A DNA stretch of 64,000 nt from Paenibacillus sinopodophylli (GCF_005930355.1 NZ_VDBO01000016.1:1-64000), one strand, 5' to 3'; counted from the stretch's first letter, positions 20,640 through 31,041 are shown. Made by a program: numbers and translations. Notes: generated by a model not told the origin, from the letters alone.

Positions 20640-20673
20640 AAAAAAAGAATAAAGACCGGCCGAAGCCGGTCTT
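20636..20673 (-). terminator. Terminator between the BMP lipoprotein gene and nupO
   Basis: Perfect 9-bp arms (20652-20660 and 20665-20673) with a TTCG tetraloop on the minus strand precede TATTCTTTTTTT. Partial read-through would give more lipoprotein than transporter. Confidence 0.9.
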
Positions 20674-20728
20674 GTCTGATTCATCTACATTCAAACCTCA
20701 GTCAAAGGATACCAATGAATCGTCAAAT

Positions 20729-21775
20729 CTATTCAGTAGGTACTTTGATTTCTCCGCTAACAATTTTCGCTTTGTATTCTGCAACTTTTTCAAGTACATC
20801 AGCAGGAACGTTCTTTGAAGATGTTTCTGGCAAGCCTACAGCATCGTCTTTCAAGCCAAGCTCTTGAACCGTTCCGCCTGCGAAGTTGCCTGCGATCAAG
20901 TCCTTCGATACTTTATGAACAGCCGCTTCAACGCCCTTCATCATGGAAGTAAGCGTGATTTCGTCACCAAACTCAAGGGATTGGTCTTTATCTACGCCGA
21001 TAACCCAAACGGCATCGCCATTGTCTTTACGAGCTTTCGCTTCGTTGAATACACCATTACCTGTGCCGCCAGCTGCGTGGAAAATAATATCTACGCCGCC
21101 ATCGTACATCGTTGCTGCAGCCAATTTACCAAGGTCAGGCTTACCGAAGTCACCTGCATAGTCTACTTCAACTTTAGCATCCGCGTTAACCGCAGCTACG
21201 CCCGCTTTGAAGCCTGCTTCGAACTTTTTGATAACCGGAATTTCCATTCCGCCAACAAAGCCGATTTTGTTTGTTTTGGTCATAAGACCTGCAACAACGC
21301 CTACCAAGAATGAACCTTCGTTCTCAGCGAAAGTAATCGAAGCCACGTTAGGTGCTTCAATAACGCTGTCGATTACAGCAAGCTTAGCATCAGGGTTTTC
21401 TTTCGCCACTTTGCTTAGCGCATCGTTGAACAAGAATCCGATACCCCAAGTCAGGCTGTATCCTTCTTTAACGAAGCTGTTTAGGTTCGGCTCCATGTCT
21501 GCTTCGCCTTTGCTCTCTAGAAACTTCGTAGCTGCGCCAGTCTCAGCTGTTACCGTCTCTAGTGCTTCCCATGCGCTTTGGTTAAAGGACTTGTCATGTA
21601 CGCCGCCCACATCGGTAACCATACCGATTTTGAAATCTTTACCTGTTCCATCGGACTCAACCTTTGTACCCTCGTTGGTTGCTCCGCCCTCATTGTTATT
21701 TTTCGATCCGCAAGCAGACAACACTAACGTCAACGCGATCATCATGACAAGCATAAAGCTAAATGTTTTTTTCAT
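20729..21775 (-). CDS. nupN: BMP-family nucleoside-binding lipoprotein
   Basis: This is the substrate-binding part of the transporter, anchored outside the membrane. The lipobox LVLSAC (Cys near residue 23) follows a hydrophobic signal. Family motifs are IGMVTDVGGVHDKSFNQSAWEAL (read in parts), FAENEGSFLVGVVAG, KIGFVGG and AAGGTGNGVF. A longer frame starts at 21799, but AAGGGAG lies 10 bases before ATG 21775, giving 348 residues and a normal signal peptide. The upstream region has a strong palindrome next to the promoter. Confidence 0.93.
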   Translation of the reverse strand: MKKTFSFMLVMMIALTLVLSACGSKNNNEGGATNEGTKVESDGTGKDFKIGMVTDVGGVHDKSFNQSAWEALETVTAETGAATKFLESKGEADMEPNLNSFVKEGYSLTWGIGFLFNDALSKVAKENPDAKLAVIDSVIEAPNVASITFAENEGSFLVGVVAGLMTKTNKIGFVGGMEIPVIKKFEAGFKAGVAAVNADAKVEVDYAGDFGKPDLGKLAAATMYDGGVDIIFHAAGGTGNGVFNEAKARKDNGDAVWVIGVDKDQSLEFGDEITLTSMMKGVEAAVHKVSKDLIAGNFAGGTVQELGLKDDAVGLPETSSKNVPADVLEKVAEYKAKIVSGEIKVPTE

Positions 21776-21866
21776 GCGTATTCTCTCCCTTATGTACATT
21801 TTTTTGTCGTGCTGTGCAACCCCTGTTTACTTTCTTAGTCTTGCTATTCCTGGCCGCTATTATTTC

Positions 21867-21927
21867 ATTATAGTTACAAAAAAGTAAACGTCAATGATTT
21901 AATGTCAGCTTATGTGACATTAAATCA
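21867..21927 (-). promoter_or_regulatory. nupN promoter with an adjacent perfect 13-bp inverted repeat
   Basis: On the minus strand TTGACG (21889-21894) and TATAAT (21867-21872) are 16 bases apart. Directly upstream of the -35 box lies a perfect palindrome: TGATTTAATGTCA (21895-21907), a 7-base spacer and its exact complement (21915-21927). The position suggests an activator or repressor site at the edge of the promoter. Confidence 0.72.
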
Positions 21928-22055
21928 TCATTTATACTTTGATGTGACGTTTATGTAGCATATGGCCAAAAAAATATAAACCTTCGCGTAAGCTTACTGC
22001 TGTTTCCGCTTTTAGTTTACATCCATATTATAGGCTAAATCCGAACATTAATAAA

Positions 22056-22103
22056 GTAAAAAATAGTCGTCCCGCTACTCTTTACAAGTAGCAGAACGAC
22101 TAT
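22056..22103 (-). terminator. Intrinsic terminator of ftsH
   Basis: Seventeen-base arms (22063-22079 and 22087-22103, two mismatches) precede TTTTTTACTTT on the minus strand. It begins 24 bases after the ftsH stop. Confidence 0.87.
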
Positions 22104-22126
22104 AGCTAGCCATTACCTTTAAAATT

Positions 22127-24127
22127 CTACTCGTTCTTGTCTGGTTCGTCTGTGTTCTGACGCTTCTCAAGGCTCACACCTTTTGCTTCATCTTGCTCAC
22201 GAGTTTGAATCCGAACCTTCACATCACCAATCGTTTCTACAATCGGCTCCGTTGTCGACTCAACGTTTTCAGCTGTTACATCAGAAGACGGTCCGCCTTC
22301 CAAAGTACCTGTTTCAACCAAACGTTTGATTTGCTCAAGCTCCAATGTTTCCTCGCTAAGCAATGTCTGAGCAATCAAGTGCATTTCCTTGCTCTTCTCT
22401 GACAATAGCTTCTTCGCACGATCATAACAACCCGTAATAATGGACTGCATTTCTTGGTCAATCTCATATGCAATCGCATCCGAGTAATTCTGCTCATGTC
22501 CGATATCGCGGCCAAGGAAAACTTGACCTTGTGAGCTTCCGAACTGCATAGGTCCTAGCTTATCACTCATACCGTACTCCATAATCATAGCACGAACGAT
22601 GCTCGTTGCTTGCTTGAAGTCGCTGTATGCACCCGTTCCAATCTCTCCAATAAAGAGCTCTTCTGCTACACGTCCTGCAAGCAAGCCGGTAATTTTATCA
22701 AGCAATTCTTGCTTGGTTACAAGCATGCGATCTTCCTTAGGCAGCATGATGACGTAACCGCCAGCGCGTCCCCGTGGGATAATCGTAACTTTATGAACCA
22801 TGTCCGCATGCTCCAAGAAGAAGCCTGCAATGGTATGTCCCGCCTCATGGTAAGCAACAATTCGTTTCTCACGATCGCTGACAACACGGCTTTTCTTCTC
22901 CGTACCGACAATGATACGATCAATCGCATCGTCAACCTCAACCATAGCGATATCCTTTTTGTTGCGGCGAGCAGCAAGGAGCGCCGCTTCATTAAGTAAG
23001 TTCTCAAGGTCTGCACCACTGAAACCAGTAGTGCGCTTAGCGATGATCTCAAGCTTCACATCTTTGGCTAGCGGCTTATTGCGCGCATGTACTTTCAGTA
23101 CCGCTTCACGGCCTTTCACGTCTGGACGATCTACCGTAATTTGACGGTCGAAACGGCCTGGACGAAGAAGGGCTGGATCTAGAATATCCGGACGGTTCGT
23201 TGCTGCAACGATAATGATACCTTCGTTAGCGCCGAAGCCATCCATCTCAACCAGCAATTGATTGAGTGTTTGTTCGCGCTCATCATGTCCGCCGCCAAGT
23301 CCAGCGCCACGTTGACGACCAACAGCATCAATCTCATCGATAAAGATAATACAAGGTGCGTTTTTCTTCGCATTCTCGAACAAGTCACGAACTCGAGATG
23401 CACCGACACCAACGAACATCTCAACGAAATCAGAACCTGAGATGCTGAAGAACGGTACGCCTGCTTCACCGGCTACTGCACGGGCAAGCAAGGTTTTACC
23501 TGTACCTGGAGGACCTACAAGCAATACACCCTTAGGAATGCGGGCACCTACCAGATTGAACTTACGCGGATCCTTCAAGAAATCAACCACTTCGACGAGC
23601 TCTTGCTTCTCCTCGTCTGCTCCGGCAACATCTTCGAATGTAATCCGTTTCTTCTCGTTATCATAAAGCCGCGCTTTGCTCTTGCCAAAGTTCATCACTT
23701 TGCCGCCGCCGCCCTGTGCTTGATTCATCAAGAAGAAGAACAGGACAAAAATAATGATAAACGGAATAATGGAAGTAAGGAATGTTAGCCAAATGCTCGG
23801 CTGATCCATTTCCTTCGTTTCGTAAGCGAAACCGTACTGCTTCGACCATTCTGCAATCTTAGACTCGGCGCTAACGCCCGTCCTTGATATAAATTGATCG
23901 TTTTCTGCGTCAGCAGGCTTCACTTTATATTTACCGGAAACAAAATAAGATTGGTTCTCGTACTTAAGACTTAACTCTTTAACATTTCCTGATTCAATTG
24001 CATTGACGAGTTCATCGTAACGCAATCCAACGGTCGTGTTATTTTGGCTGCTGATAAATTGAAAAATCCCAACGGTCACCAAAAATATAATTAAATAAAA
24101 ACCAGTATTACGGATGATCCGATTCAT
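22127..24127 (-). CDS. ftsH: ATP-dependent zinc metalloprotease FtsH
   Basis: FtsH is a hexameric membrane AAA+ protease that degrades membrane and regulatory proteins and is needed for sporulation in Bacillus. Two transmembrane segments (about 8-27 and 110-134) flank an outside domain. The AAA core has Walker A GPPGTGKT, Walker [10 protein letters not shown] and the second region of homology [20 protein letters not shown]; the zinc site is HEAGH. GAGGAGG lies six bases before ATG 24127; a TTG six bases further upstream is less likely. The acidic C-terminal 50 residues appear unstructured. Confidence 0.97.
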   Translation of the reverse strand: MNRIIRNTGFYLIIFLVTVGIFQFISSQNNTTVGLRYDELVNAIESGNVKELSLKYENQSYFVSGKYKVKPADAENDQFISRTGVSAESKIAEWSKQYGFAYETKEMDQPSIWLTFLTSIIPFIIIFVLFFFLMNQAQGGGGKVMNFGKSKARLYDNEKKRITFEDVAGADEEKQELVEVVDFLKDPRKFNLVGARIPKGVLLVGPPGTGKTLLARAVAGEAGVPFFSISGSDFVEMFVGVGASRVRDLFENAKKNAPCIIFIDEIDAVGRQRGAGLGGGHDEREQTLNQLLVEMDGFGANEGIIIVAATNRPDILDPALLRPGRFDRQITVDRPDVKGREAVLKVHARNKPLAKDVKLEIIAKRTTGFSGADLENLLNEAALLAARRNKKDIAMVEVDDAIDRIIVGTEKKSRVVSDREKRIVAYHEAGHTIAGFFLEHADMVHKVTIIPRGRAGGYVIMLPKEDRMLVTKQELLDKITGLLAGRVAEELFIGEIGTGAYSDFKQATSIVRAMIMEYGMSDKLGPMQFGSSQGQVFLGRDIGHEQNYSDAIAYEIDQEMQSIITGCYDRAKKLLSEKSKEMHLIAQTLLSEETLELEQIKRLVETGTLEGGPSSDVTAENVESTTEPIVETIGDVKVRIQTREQDEAKGVSLEKRQNTDEPDKNE

Positions 24128-24225
24128 CCCCAACCTCCTCTCAGACGCTTAAAATATTTTACCATATCATGACTTTCCATAACAATAGAGGTATACGGAG
24201 AAGGGCATGTACGGGTGAATCGCTA

Positions 24226-24765
24226 TTATTTCTGGTAAACCTGCGGCTTCAAAATGCCGATATAAGGAAGATTGCGGTATTTCTCCGCGAAATCAAGGCC
24301 ATAACCGACAACAAACTCGTCAGGCAACGTAAAGCCCGTGTAATCAGCCTCAAGCTCAACCGTACGGCGTGCCGGCTTATCGAACAGGGTTACAACCGTA
24401 ACCGACTTCGCGTTGCGACGCTCCAGAACATCGATCAAGTAGCTGAGCGTTAGACCGCTATCGATAATATCCTCAACGATCAGAACATCACGGCCTTCAA
24501 CTGAAACATCCAAATCCTTGATGATCTTCACGACTCCTGAAGACTTGGTCGATTGACCGTAGCTGGAGACAGCCATGAAATCAATTTCAAGCGGTACTGT
24601 TATTTCCTTAACCAGATCGGCCATGAAAATAAACGCACCTTTCAGAACACAAATAACGAGCGGGTTGCGCTCATGAAAGTCTTTGCTCAGCAATGCGCCA
24701 AGCTCTTTTACCTTATCACCGATTTGCTGTGCGTCGTACAATACTTCTTGAATATCGTTCTGCAA
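24226..24765 (-). CDS. hpt: Hypoxanthine phosphoribosyltransferase
   Basis: This salvage enzyme makes IMP or GMP from hypoxanthine or guanine and PRPP. The PRPP loop is [30 protein letters not shown] and [20 protein letters not shown] complete the family pattern. The 179-residue length is normal. It lies between tilS and ftsH as in B. subtilis. Confidence 0.97.
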   Translation of the reverse strand: MQNDIQEVLYDAQQIGDKVKELGALLSKDFHERNPLVICVLKGAFIFMADLVKEITVPLEIDFMAVSSYGQSTKSSGVVKIIKDLDVSVEGRDVLIVEDIIDSGLTLSYLIDVLERRNAKSVTVVTLFDKPARRTVELEADYTGFTLPDEFVVGYGLDFAEKYRNLPYIGILKPQVYQK

Positions 24766-24816
24766 AGTAGAAATCCCCCTACGCCTTAACTATGTTTATG
24801 AGTGTACCAGTGCTTC

Positions 24817-26229
24817 TTATTCGCTCCGCGCCCTTATGAATAACACGTCTTCGGTATGTTCATTCGTAAGCGCATGGCTTGATCTGCGGATACCTGGAAT
24901 CCAGAGTAATTTCCCCGCCGCATCGAACAGCAGAGGATACAGCTCCCGCTTCAAGGGTGCGATCTTCTCGTCAACGAACATATCTTGCACTTTTTTCGAG
25001 CCATTTAATCCTAAAACTTGAATTCTGTCGCCCGGCCTTCGGTTTCGAAAGACGAGCGGATACGATAACTCCGCAGCATCGAAGCAGGCCTCGCATCGCG
25101 ATACGGGTTTGCTGCTGACCATCGCGGTCGAACGTACAAACTCAAATGTCCAACAGGGCGGCTCAACCGCAAGACTAACCGTAGCCAATCCCACCTCGTA
25201 CAAATAATCACTTGCCTTATCTGTCGAGCGCTGGGATTCACCAATCCACCGCAGTCTATCATACTCACGAACACATCGAATACCGGCACCGGCATCGATT
25301 CGCCATGTTGCCGGCGCAAGTGCAGAAGCGGCATGCCGCATCGTCTCAATCTGCTCGAAGGATATCTTTTCCGTTTCCTTAGAAAGATAACTTAATATTA
25401 GTTTAATCAATCTCCTTTGTAAAGCGACGTGGAGACCGCGCAAATCGAGGCAGCTAATCGCGCATTCATCGGGGGATAACGTCACAAGCTGCGCAAATAA
25501 TGCATCGGTTTGTTTGTCCATCCAATCATCCTCTGCCCCAGCAACTTCAGCGAGTCGTTGAAGTGATTGGGAAAGCTGTGGATTGTGGTTGGACAAATAA
25601 GGTAAAATATCTAGCCGAATGATATTTCGGAAATAATGGCGTTCCTTGTTGCTGCTATCCGTGCAGTAAGGAATATGATGCTCTTCGCAGTAACGCAGAA
25701 GTTCTGACTTGTTCATACGCAGCAGCGGACGAATAAGTTCCACGTTTTTTTCACTTCTTTTGGCGGCCATACCTGCAAGTCCCGTTAGGCCCGTTCCCCG
25801 AATCACACGCATCAGTACTGTCTCAGCTTGATCGTCTGCATGGTGGGCAAGCGCAATCCGCGAAGCGTCATAGCGGCTTGCTATATCATGTAAGAACGCA
25901 TATCTACGCTCGCGTGAGGCTGCCTGTCCATTCATGCGCGTTTCTTCTATATAAGCTGGCATATCGAGCGTAATCGTCTCGCAGATCACGCCTAGCTGCT
26001 TAGCAAAGGCTTGGACGACTTCCCGCTCGTGCGCAGACTCCTGTGGGCGAAATCCATGGTTAACATGAGCCGCAACTATAGTAATCATACCACTCTGAGA
26101 TAGAGAAGAGAGCATATGTAGAAGCGCCATAGAGTCTGGACCGCCAGATACCGCTACGATCACGCAATCTCCAGCAGACCATAGCCCTCGCTCCGCAGCT
26201 TCCCTCTCCAGTTCGCTCTGCAAATTCAT
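24817..26229 (-). CDS. tilS: tRNA(Ile)-lysidine synthase
   Basis: TilS modifies C34 of tRNA-Ile(CAU) to lysidine so that it reads AUA. The PP-loop AVSGGPDSMALLHML is at residue 28 onward, followed by HVNHGFRPQES and ALAHHADDQAETVLMR. The C-terminal domain has FRNRRPGDRIQVLGLNGSKKVQDMFVDEKI (read in parts), the usual TilS tail. It lies 51 bases upstream of hpt. The gene should be essential. Confidence 0.96.
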   Translation of the reverse strand: MNLQSELEREAAERGLWSAGDCVIVAVSGGPDSMALLHMLSSLSQSGMITIVAAHVNHGFRPQESAHEREVVQAFAKQLGVICETITLDMPAYIEETRMNGQAASRERRYAFLHDIASRYDASRIALAHHADDQAETVLMRVIRGTGLTGLAGMAAKRSEKNVELIRPLLRMNKSELLRYCEEHHIPYCTDSSNKERHYFRNIIRLDILPYLSNHNPQLSQSLQRLAEVAGAEDDWMDKQTDALFAQLVTLSPDECAISCLDLRGLHVALQRRLIKLILSYLSKETEKISFEQIETMRHAASALAPATWRIDAGAGIRCVREYDRLRWIGESQRSTDKASDYLYEVGLATVSLAVEPPCWTFEFVRSTAMVSSKPVSRCEACFDAAELSYPLVFRNRRPGDRIQVLGLNGSKKVQDMFVDEKIAPLKRELYPLLFDAAGKLLWIPGIRRSSHALTNEHTEDVLFIRARSE

Positions 26230-26262
26230 TGAATATACCTCACCTTCATTTCCAGGCTGCTG

Positions 26263-27186
26263 CTACAACAAATTACGCAGCAGCCAATATACCGATATTC
26301 CTAGCAGCACCGCAGATGCGGCTGCAAGTCCCTTCAGCCAAAACGGCGTCGAAGACAATCTATGGGTATCGCGTCTATTCATGAATAAACGCCAAGCAGC
26401 AGAAGCCTCTCCCGCATCAGCGAATTGCCCGTCGAACGCCTTCCTAAGCCAGCCTGCAACCGGCTTCAATGCCGCACTGGTTTCAATAATCTGCATGAGC
26501 TCGCCTGTAGATCGATTCTGCGGAAGCAGCTCCTTCGTCAATTGCTGCAGACGTTTAGGCTCATGCAATTGTATACAGAATACTCCGAAGGAAAATAAAT
26601 CGTACTGAGGATCTGCCGAACGCGATCCGCCATTCCAATAGCCGCGGTCGTATATTTCGGTAAACTGTCTTATGCTCTTGCCGACTGCGGTCACCCCGCC
26701 GTAGTCTACAAGCTCGACATGACCATAATCGGCAACAAGCACATTCTCGACTTTCAAATCACCAAACACCCAGCCTGCTTGATGCAGCTTCGCCAGCTTA
26801 CCGAGCAAATTCAAGCCAACCAAAGGAAACCATTCCGTCCCTTGCTGCTTCAAGTAAGTATCTGCTTTGGCTCCGAGCACATAACGCATAATATAAAAGG
26901 GATATTCCCTTCCGTCCGGACCATACAAATCATCCACGTCAAATAGATAAGATTCTTGTCCCTGCTGCTTCTGCTTCGCAATGGATTGCAAAACGTTAAC
27001 CTCTGACTGAAGATCAAGCGTATCAATGCCAAGCTTCATCGCATACCAGCTGCGGTCACGCTGTACGAGGTATACTTTACCGTTCGCGCCCTCCCCAAGC
27101 AACCTCTCCACCCGGTATTTCCCTTGCTTCCACTTGCCAGTCACTACCGTGCCGCGACGAAGGTCAACCTTAAACGACGTAGTCAC
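26263..27186 (-). CDS. yabT: Membrane-anchored Ser/Thr protein kinase, YabT-like
   Basis: A kinase domain (about residues 20-270) is followed by one C-terminal transmembrane segment (LAAASAVLLGISVYWLL). The glycine loop is LGEGANGKVYLV, the ATP lysine is in YAMKLG, and the catalytic loop reads FGDLKVENVL. The metal motif is DYG instead of DFG and the HRD His is replaced by Phe, but the catalytic Asp and Asn remain, so activity is plausible. Its start overlaps the VWA gene by 17 bases. B. subtilis YabT is a sporulation and DNA-integrity kinase with the same layout and position. Confidence 0.88.
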   Translation of the reverse strand: MTTSFKVDLRRGTVVTGKWKQGKYRVERLLGEGANGKVYLVQRDRSWYAMKLGIDTLDLQSEVNVLQSIAKQKQQGQESYLFDVDDLYGPDGREYPFYIMRYVLGAKADTYLKQQGTEWFPLVGLNLLGKLAKLHQAGWVFGDLKVENVLVADYGHVELVDYGGVTAVGKSIRQFTEIYDRGYWNGGSRSADPQYDLFSFGVFCIQLHEPKRLQQLTKELLPQNRSTGELMQIIETSAALKPVAGWLRKAFDGQFADAGEASAAWRLFMNRRDTHRLSSTPFWLKGLAAASAVLLGISVYWLLRNLL

Positions 27187-27895
27187 TCATCATCCCATCC
27201 GTTTCATCTCTGCTCTGTCTACCATAATCGCCCTTGCGATAAAAATCAACAATATGCATAATCGCAGGCCCTGTAGGCGTCGTTCCACCCATCTGAAGCT
27301 TCGGAAATATGGCATGCACACCGTTCAGATGACTCGTCCAGTCTAAATCCAATACACAATCGTCACCATTCCTTGCGCCAGGGAAATGAAATACACTTAT
27401 TTCACTTTTACCTTGCCTAGCTTGAAGACTGAGCATCAAATCATGAATGGCATCTTCAACCGCGGCAAGCTTTGGCTTCATGCTGGCACTGGCATCAATG
27501 AGAAGCGCTACTTGCAGCTTCGACGTTTCCCCGAGCTCATCAATAACACGGACAACCTCGCCCCGTTTCTCGGGGGGCAGCGCCTCGATAGACCCGTTGC
27601 CTAGCACCTGCTTCAATTCCTTCTGTACAGCGAATTGAATCGTCTGCACCACCGTCTTGCGCGTCATCATCTGCACCGTTTGAGAAAGCTGACGCATATT
27701 GACCATCCTGCTAAGGCCGCCGCCCGCCCGTGCAATCTCCTCAATCTCCGCAGCACCGAGCTCACCCACATCGCCGTGATCCAGCACGCCCACTACATTA
27801 ACCGAGATTCCGTCCGACTGCGCGTGCGCAGCCGCCACAACTGGACTTAGGCCCACGTTGGAGCATCCATCCGTAATCAACAATATTTGTTTCAT
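27170..27895 (-). CDS. yabS: von Willebrand factor A domain protein, YabS-like
   Basis: The 241-residue cytoplasmic protein has a VWA domain from about residue 125 with the metal-ion site DASAS (ALLIDASASMKPK) and TTPTGPAI. The first 100 residues start with ILLITDGCSNVGLSPV, which resembles the end of a second VWA fold. Position next to the kinase and spoIIE equals that of B. subtilis yabS, a sporulation-period gene of unknown role. Pairing of a VWA protein with a kinase suggests a scaffold or substrate relation. Confidence 0.88.
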   Translation of the reverse strand: MKQILLITDGCSNVGLSPVVAAAHAQSDGISVNVVGVLDHGDVGELGAAEIEEIARAGGGLSRMVNMRQLSQTVQMMTRKTVVQTIQFAVQKELKQVLGNGSIEALPPEKRGEVVRVIDELGETSKLQVALLIDASASMKPKLAAVEDAIHDLMLSLQARQGKSEISVFHFPGARNGDDCVLDLDWTSHLNGVHAIFPKLQMGGTTPTGPAIMHIVDFYRKGDYGRQSRDETDGMMSDYVV

Positions 27896-28037
27896 AATCG
27901 TTTACCCTCCTCAAGTGTTTGAGAATCAAACACAGCTTCGTAAGCATAGGCTTAGCCCAGCCTTTCTATTAGCTTTGCCTTTTTTGAGAGGGTTAAACAG
28001 CTAGACTAGCAAAAAAACACTATGCTTGCACAATCCT

Positions 28038-28132
28038 AAGCAGCAACGCCTGATGGCTTCCTTACTACAGATGCCATCGTTTCAGCGAAACGTATAGAAA
28101 AAGGATAGAAAATCATATGCTTTCCTCTATTT
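28038..28132. repeat. Dispersed palindromic repeat, copy B
   Basis: This roughly 95-base element lies in the 582-base gap between yabS and spoIIE. It aligns almost end to end with copy C at 31412-31509: AAGCAG, CCTGA-GGC, CCTTACTA-AGA, CATCGTTTCAGCGAAA, TATAGA, GGAT, AAATCATAT and CCT-CTAT are shared in order. I see no open frame in it, and nothing else in this gap but the spoIIE terminator. Confidence 0.8.
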
Positions 28133-28345
28133 GAACAGATTTGGCATTTGTCTTTCATTATGTACAGCCTTACTCCTTCTACCTTTCATCGGTTTAATCT
28201 TTATAGATGTTGAATAGTTACATAGACCCTGTTTCATTCACGCAGCGCTCGGGTATAAAGGGATATACATCAAACTGTTGACGTCAAACCAATTGGACTG
28301 CCGACTATCAGGCTATTCCACACGCGATTCTTCCGCAAAGCAGAT

Positions 28346-28397
28346 AAAAAGCCTTATAGCCGCCAGCCATGAGTCAGCTGACAAACAAAAGGCTTTA
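28346..28397 (-). terminator. Probable terminator of spoIIE
   Basis: AAAGCCTT (complement of 28389-28396) pairs with AAGGCTTT near 28348-28355 across a 33-base loop with inner pairing, followed by TTTTTATC on the minus strand. It lies 81 bases after the spoIIE stop. Confidence 0.6.
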
Positions 28398-28477
28398 ATA
28401 CGATCAATTATCCACTCAGAGCGCACACCCGCTCACCGTACAAGTGCCGCCCGATTCATCACAGCCTCACTAAACCA

Positions 28478-30970
28478 TCAGCTGACCGTTCTTGGACGCT
28501 CCATGCGCGTCACCCCTGGGAAGCGAAAAGAAGCCCATTCCGGCAAATGCTTATCAATTCGTGCTACAAGTACCGTCATGTCATCAATGATTTCACCATT
28601 ATGGTGACGAACCACCTTCTCCAGCAGCGCGTCTGCCATCTCCTGAGGATCATCTGTTGCCAGCTCACCTATAATTCGTTTCATCCACAGCTCTTTGTTC
28701 ACCGCAAGTCCCGGTGCATCATATATTCCATCGCTCATCATAACCAGTGTATCGCCTGACTGCATCTGCATGGATACAAAGTCAACATCAATATCCTGAA
28801 GAATACCGATTGGTAAATTGTTAGCTGAAATGGGAATGACCTCATTTCCTCGTTTGATAAAGCTTGGGGTGGAGCCTATCTTCATAAACGTCGTTTGCGC
28901 GGTATACAAGTCTACGATTGCCAAATCGACGGTAGCAAACACCTCATCGGATGAGCGCAGCAACAGTACCGAATTAACCGATTTCACCGCAAGCTTCTCA
29001 TCCATGCCTGATTGCAACAGCTGCTGCAAAATCGATAATGCAGCGCTGCTTTCCTGACGCGCCCGCTCGCCATTACCCATGCCGTCGCTTATTGCGACAG
29101 CGAATTTACCATTGCCGAGCTCAACCATGCTGAAGCTGTCTCCTGACAGCAGGTCACCTCCTTTAGCTGCTCCGGCAATGCCGGTCTCAACCTCATATTG
29201 CTTGGCCGATCCGAAAGCGACAAGCGTCGGCTCTCCGCTTCTCATCGGCGGGATCTCGGATTTCACCTCGATGTGCTCGCCGAGTATATCGCTCAGCAGC
29301 GGTGCAATGATTTTGCGGCACTCGTCATAGCCTTGTCCAAATGAGTGATAAACCTCAATATCTACATTTCCCTCCTCTAAGCTTACGATATCGATGCCCT
29401 GAACCGATAAACCCAATCCTTCCACCGCCTCTCTAATTTGTTCCTCCTGCAAATGCAGTGTCTGCCCCTCTCGTTTAATTTCTTTGGCCAAATCCTCCAT
29501 AACCTGCGACACACCTTGCAATTGATCAGCGACAAGTCCTCGTGATTCGTATATTTGCTTCTTCCAGTGCATATTATTTTGATAGAGCTCGTACTGCTGA
29601 CTCATATCATTAAGCACCTGAGATGATTTGACACAATGTGTAGACCAGGCTCTCGGTATATCCTTGGGAGACGGAGTACGGTTTTCCTCTACAACCGTCA
29701 TCATATCCGTCATCATTTTGTACGTATGGAAAAACTTGTCCTCCCAGCAAGCATTTTGCCTATGGCAACTAGCGCAGCTGCGCTCAGCAACCGCATTCAT
29801 GAAATGACTGATTTCCTCCTCTTTATTTAGACTTGTAGCTCTGCTATTCAGCTGTCCGAAGCTGCGAGATAGCTGCTTGAATACCTCTGAATATTGCGAT
29901 ACTCGCTCTGCCGTCACCTCACGCACCCGCTTCGCGTAATCATGCTGCGACTTGGCATGTTCATTCGTACCCGGTACATACCGGGAAATGGTACGAATCA
30001 TGCTGCGAGGCGTCAGCAAAAGCAGCGTAGCAGCTGCTACTGATTCCCAGGTTGAGCTCATCACATCAGCCTGGCTGCCTACATATATGGATAAAATCGA
30101 TGTACCAAGCAACATTCCGAAAGCAGCTGCCATTTTGCCGCCGTCACGCAGCAAGCCAGCCAGCAATCCTGCAAACGCGAGTAAGCTCATTTGAACGACT
30201 GCACCGAAGTCAGCCAAGCTTAGAATGAGTCCTGCAACTACACCGACCGAAGCGCCAAGCGGTGCCCCTCCCGCCAAAGCAAACAGCAGCAGCATATAGC
30301 GGGACATCACATGCTCTGCCGACAATCCATACATGACCCAGCCGACTGCACCTGTCATGACCGACGCCAGCAAAATCATTAGACAGATGATCTCTTCGTT
30401 TTTGAGCGAGGCCGATTTCTTAGTCATGGTCAATACAGGAATCGCCTGTATAAATACTAATGTGAGTACAAAGCCAAGCGCAGCCTCTACGACAACGAGC
30501 ATGAAATTGTACCAGCTTAGCTCGTCCCCTATAAAGACGCTGAACATCTGTACAAGCAGTGTTGAGGCGAATACGAGGATGGGTGCTGAAGACAGCTCCG
30601 CTCTCTCATACGTTTCAAGACCCTTCAAGAACAGAAACAACACCGCGATCTCCATTGCGATCCACATGGGCGCAGGATCAGCCGCCAGCCAGCTGCCTGC
30701 CACAAGCGAGATCGCCACCCACGGATAAATATCTCTTCTCATGAAATAAATGACCGCAAAATATGCAATGGCAAACGGCATAAGCGATTCGAGTATAACC
30801 GCCCTACCAAGTAAAAAAGCAATACCTACAAGCAAAAACGTCCACTTCTTTGCAAGCACGACCTGAATGAATCGGCGCCCTGCAGCCCATTCCCGACCTT
30901 TCTGCATCATCGCCTTAGCCAGTCCAGTCCGTTTCACACCGGGAAGCACAACCACGTTCTCCTTTTCCAT
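28478..30970 (-). CDS. spoIIE: Stage II sporulation protein E, membrane PP2C phosphatase
   Basis: SpoIIE dephosphorylates SpoIIAA to activate SigF in the forespore and interacts with FtsZ at the polar septum. The 830-residue protein has about ten transmembrane segments (about 45-325), a central regulatory region and a C-terminal PP2C domain with ISDGMGNGERARQ, MSDGIYDAP and DDMTVLVARID. The central CASCHRQNACWEDKFF stretch holds three cysteines typical of the family. The upstream promoter keeps the unusual 21-base spacing known for spoIIE. Confidence 0.97.
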   Translation of the reverse strand: MEKENVVVLPGVKRTGLAKAMMQKGREWAAGRRFIQVVLAKKWTFLLVGIAFLLGRAVILESLMPFAIAYFAVIYFMRRDIYPWVAISLVAGSWLAADPAPMWIAMEIAVLFLFLKGLETYERAELSSAPILVFASTLLVQMFSVFIGDELSWYNFMLVVVEAALGFVLTLVFIQAIPVLTMTKKSASLKNEEIICLMILLASVMTGAVGWVMYGLSAEHVMSRYMLLLFALAGGAPLGASVGVVAGLILSLADFGAVVQMSLLAFAGLLAGLLRDGGKMAAAFGMLLGTSILSIYVGSQADVMSSTWESVAAATLLLLTPRSMIRTISRYVPGTNEHAKSQHDYAKRVREVTAERVSQYSEVFKQLSRSFGQLNSRATSLNKEEEISHFMNAVAERSCASCHRQNACWEDKFFHTYKMMTDMMTVVEENRTPSPKDIPRAWSTHCVKSSQVLNDMSQQYELYQNNMHWKKQIYESRGLVADQLQGVSQVMEDLAKEIKREGQTLHLQEEQIREAVEGLGLSVQGIDIVSLEEGNVDIEVYHSFGQGYDECRKIIAPLLSDILGEHIEVKSEIPPMRSGEPTLVAFGSAKQYEVETGIAGAAKGGDLLSGDSFSMVELGNGKFAVAISDGMGNGERARQESSAALSILQQLLQSGMDEKLAVKSVNSVLLLRSSDEVFATVDLAIVDLYTAQTTFMKIGSTPSFIKRGNEVIPISANNLPIGILQDIDVDFVSMQMQSGDTLVMMSDGIYDAPGLAVNKELWMKRIIGELATDDPQEMADALLEKVVRHHNGEIIDDMTVLVARIDKHLPEWASFRFPGVTRMERPRTVS

Positions 30971-31008
30971 AAGCAGACACCACCATTTCCGAATGTAATG
31001 TGTTTTTC

Positions 31009-31041
31009 ATTATAGGAGGTTGTCCGCATGAAGTTTGTCAG
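31009..31041 (-). promoter_or_regulatory. spoIIE promoter, Spo0A-type with 21-bp spacing
   Basis: On the minus strand CTGACA (31036-31041) and a perfect TATAAT (31009-31014) are 21 bases apart. B. subtilis spoIIE is known to have a SigA promoter with the same odd spacing that needs Spo0A. A 0A-box-like TGTCGGA (one mismatch) lies at 31068-31074. Confidence 0.7.
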
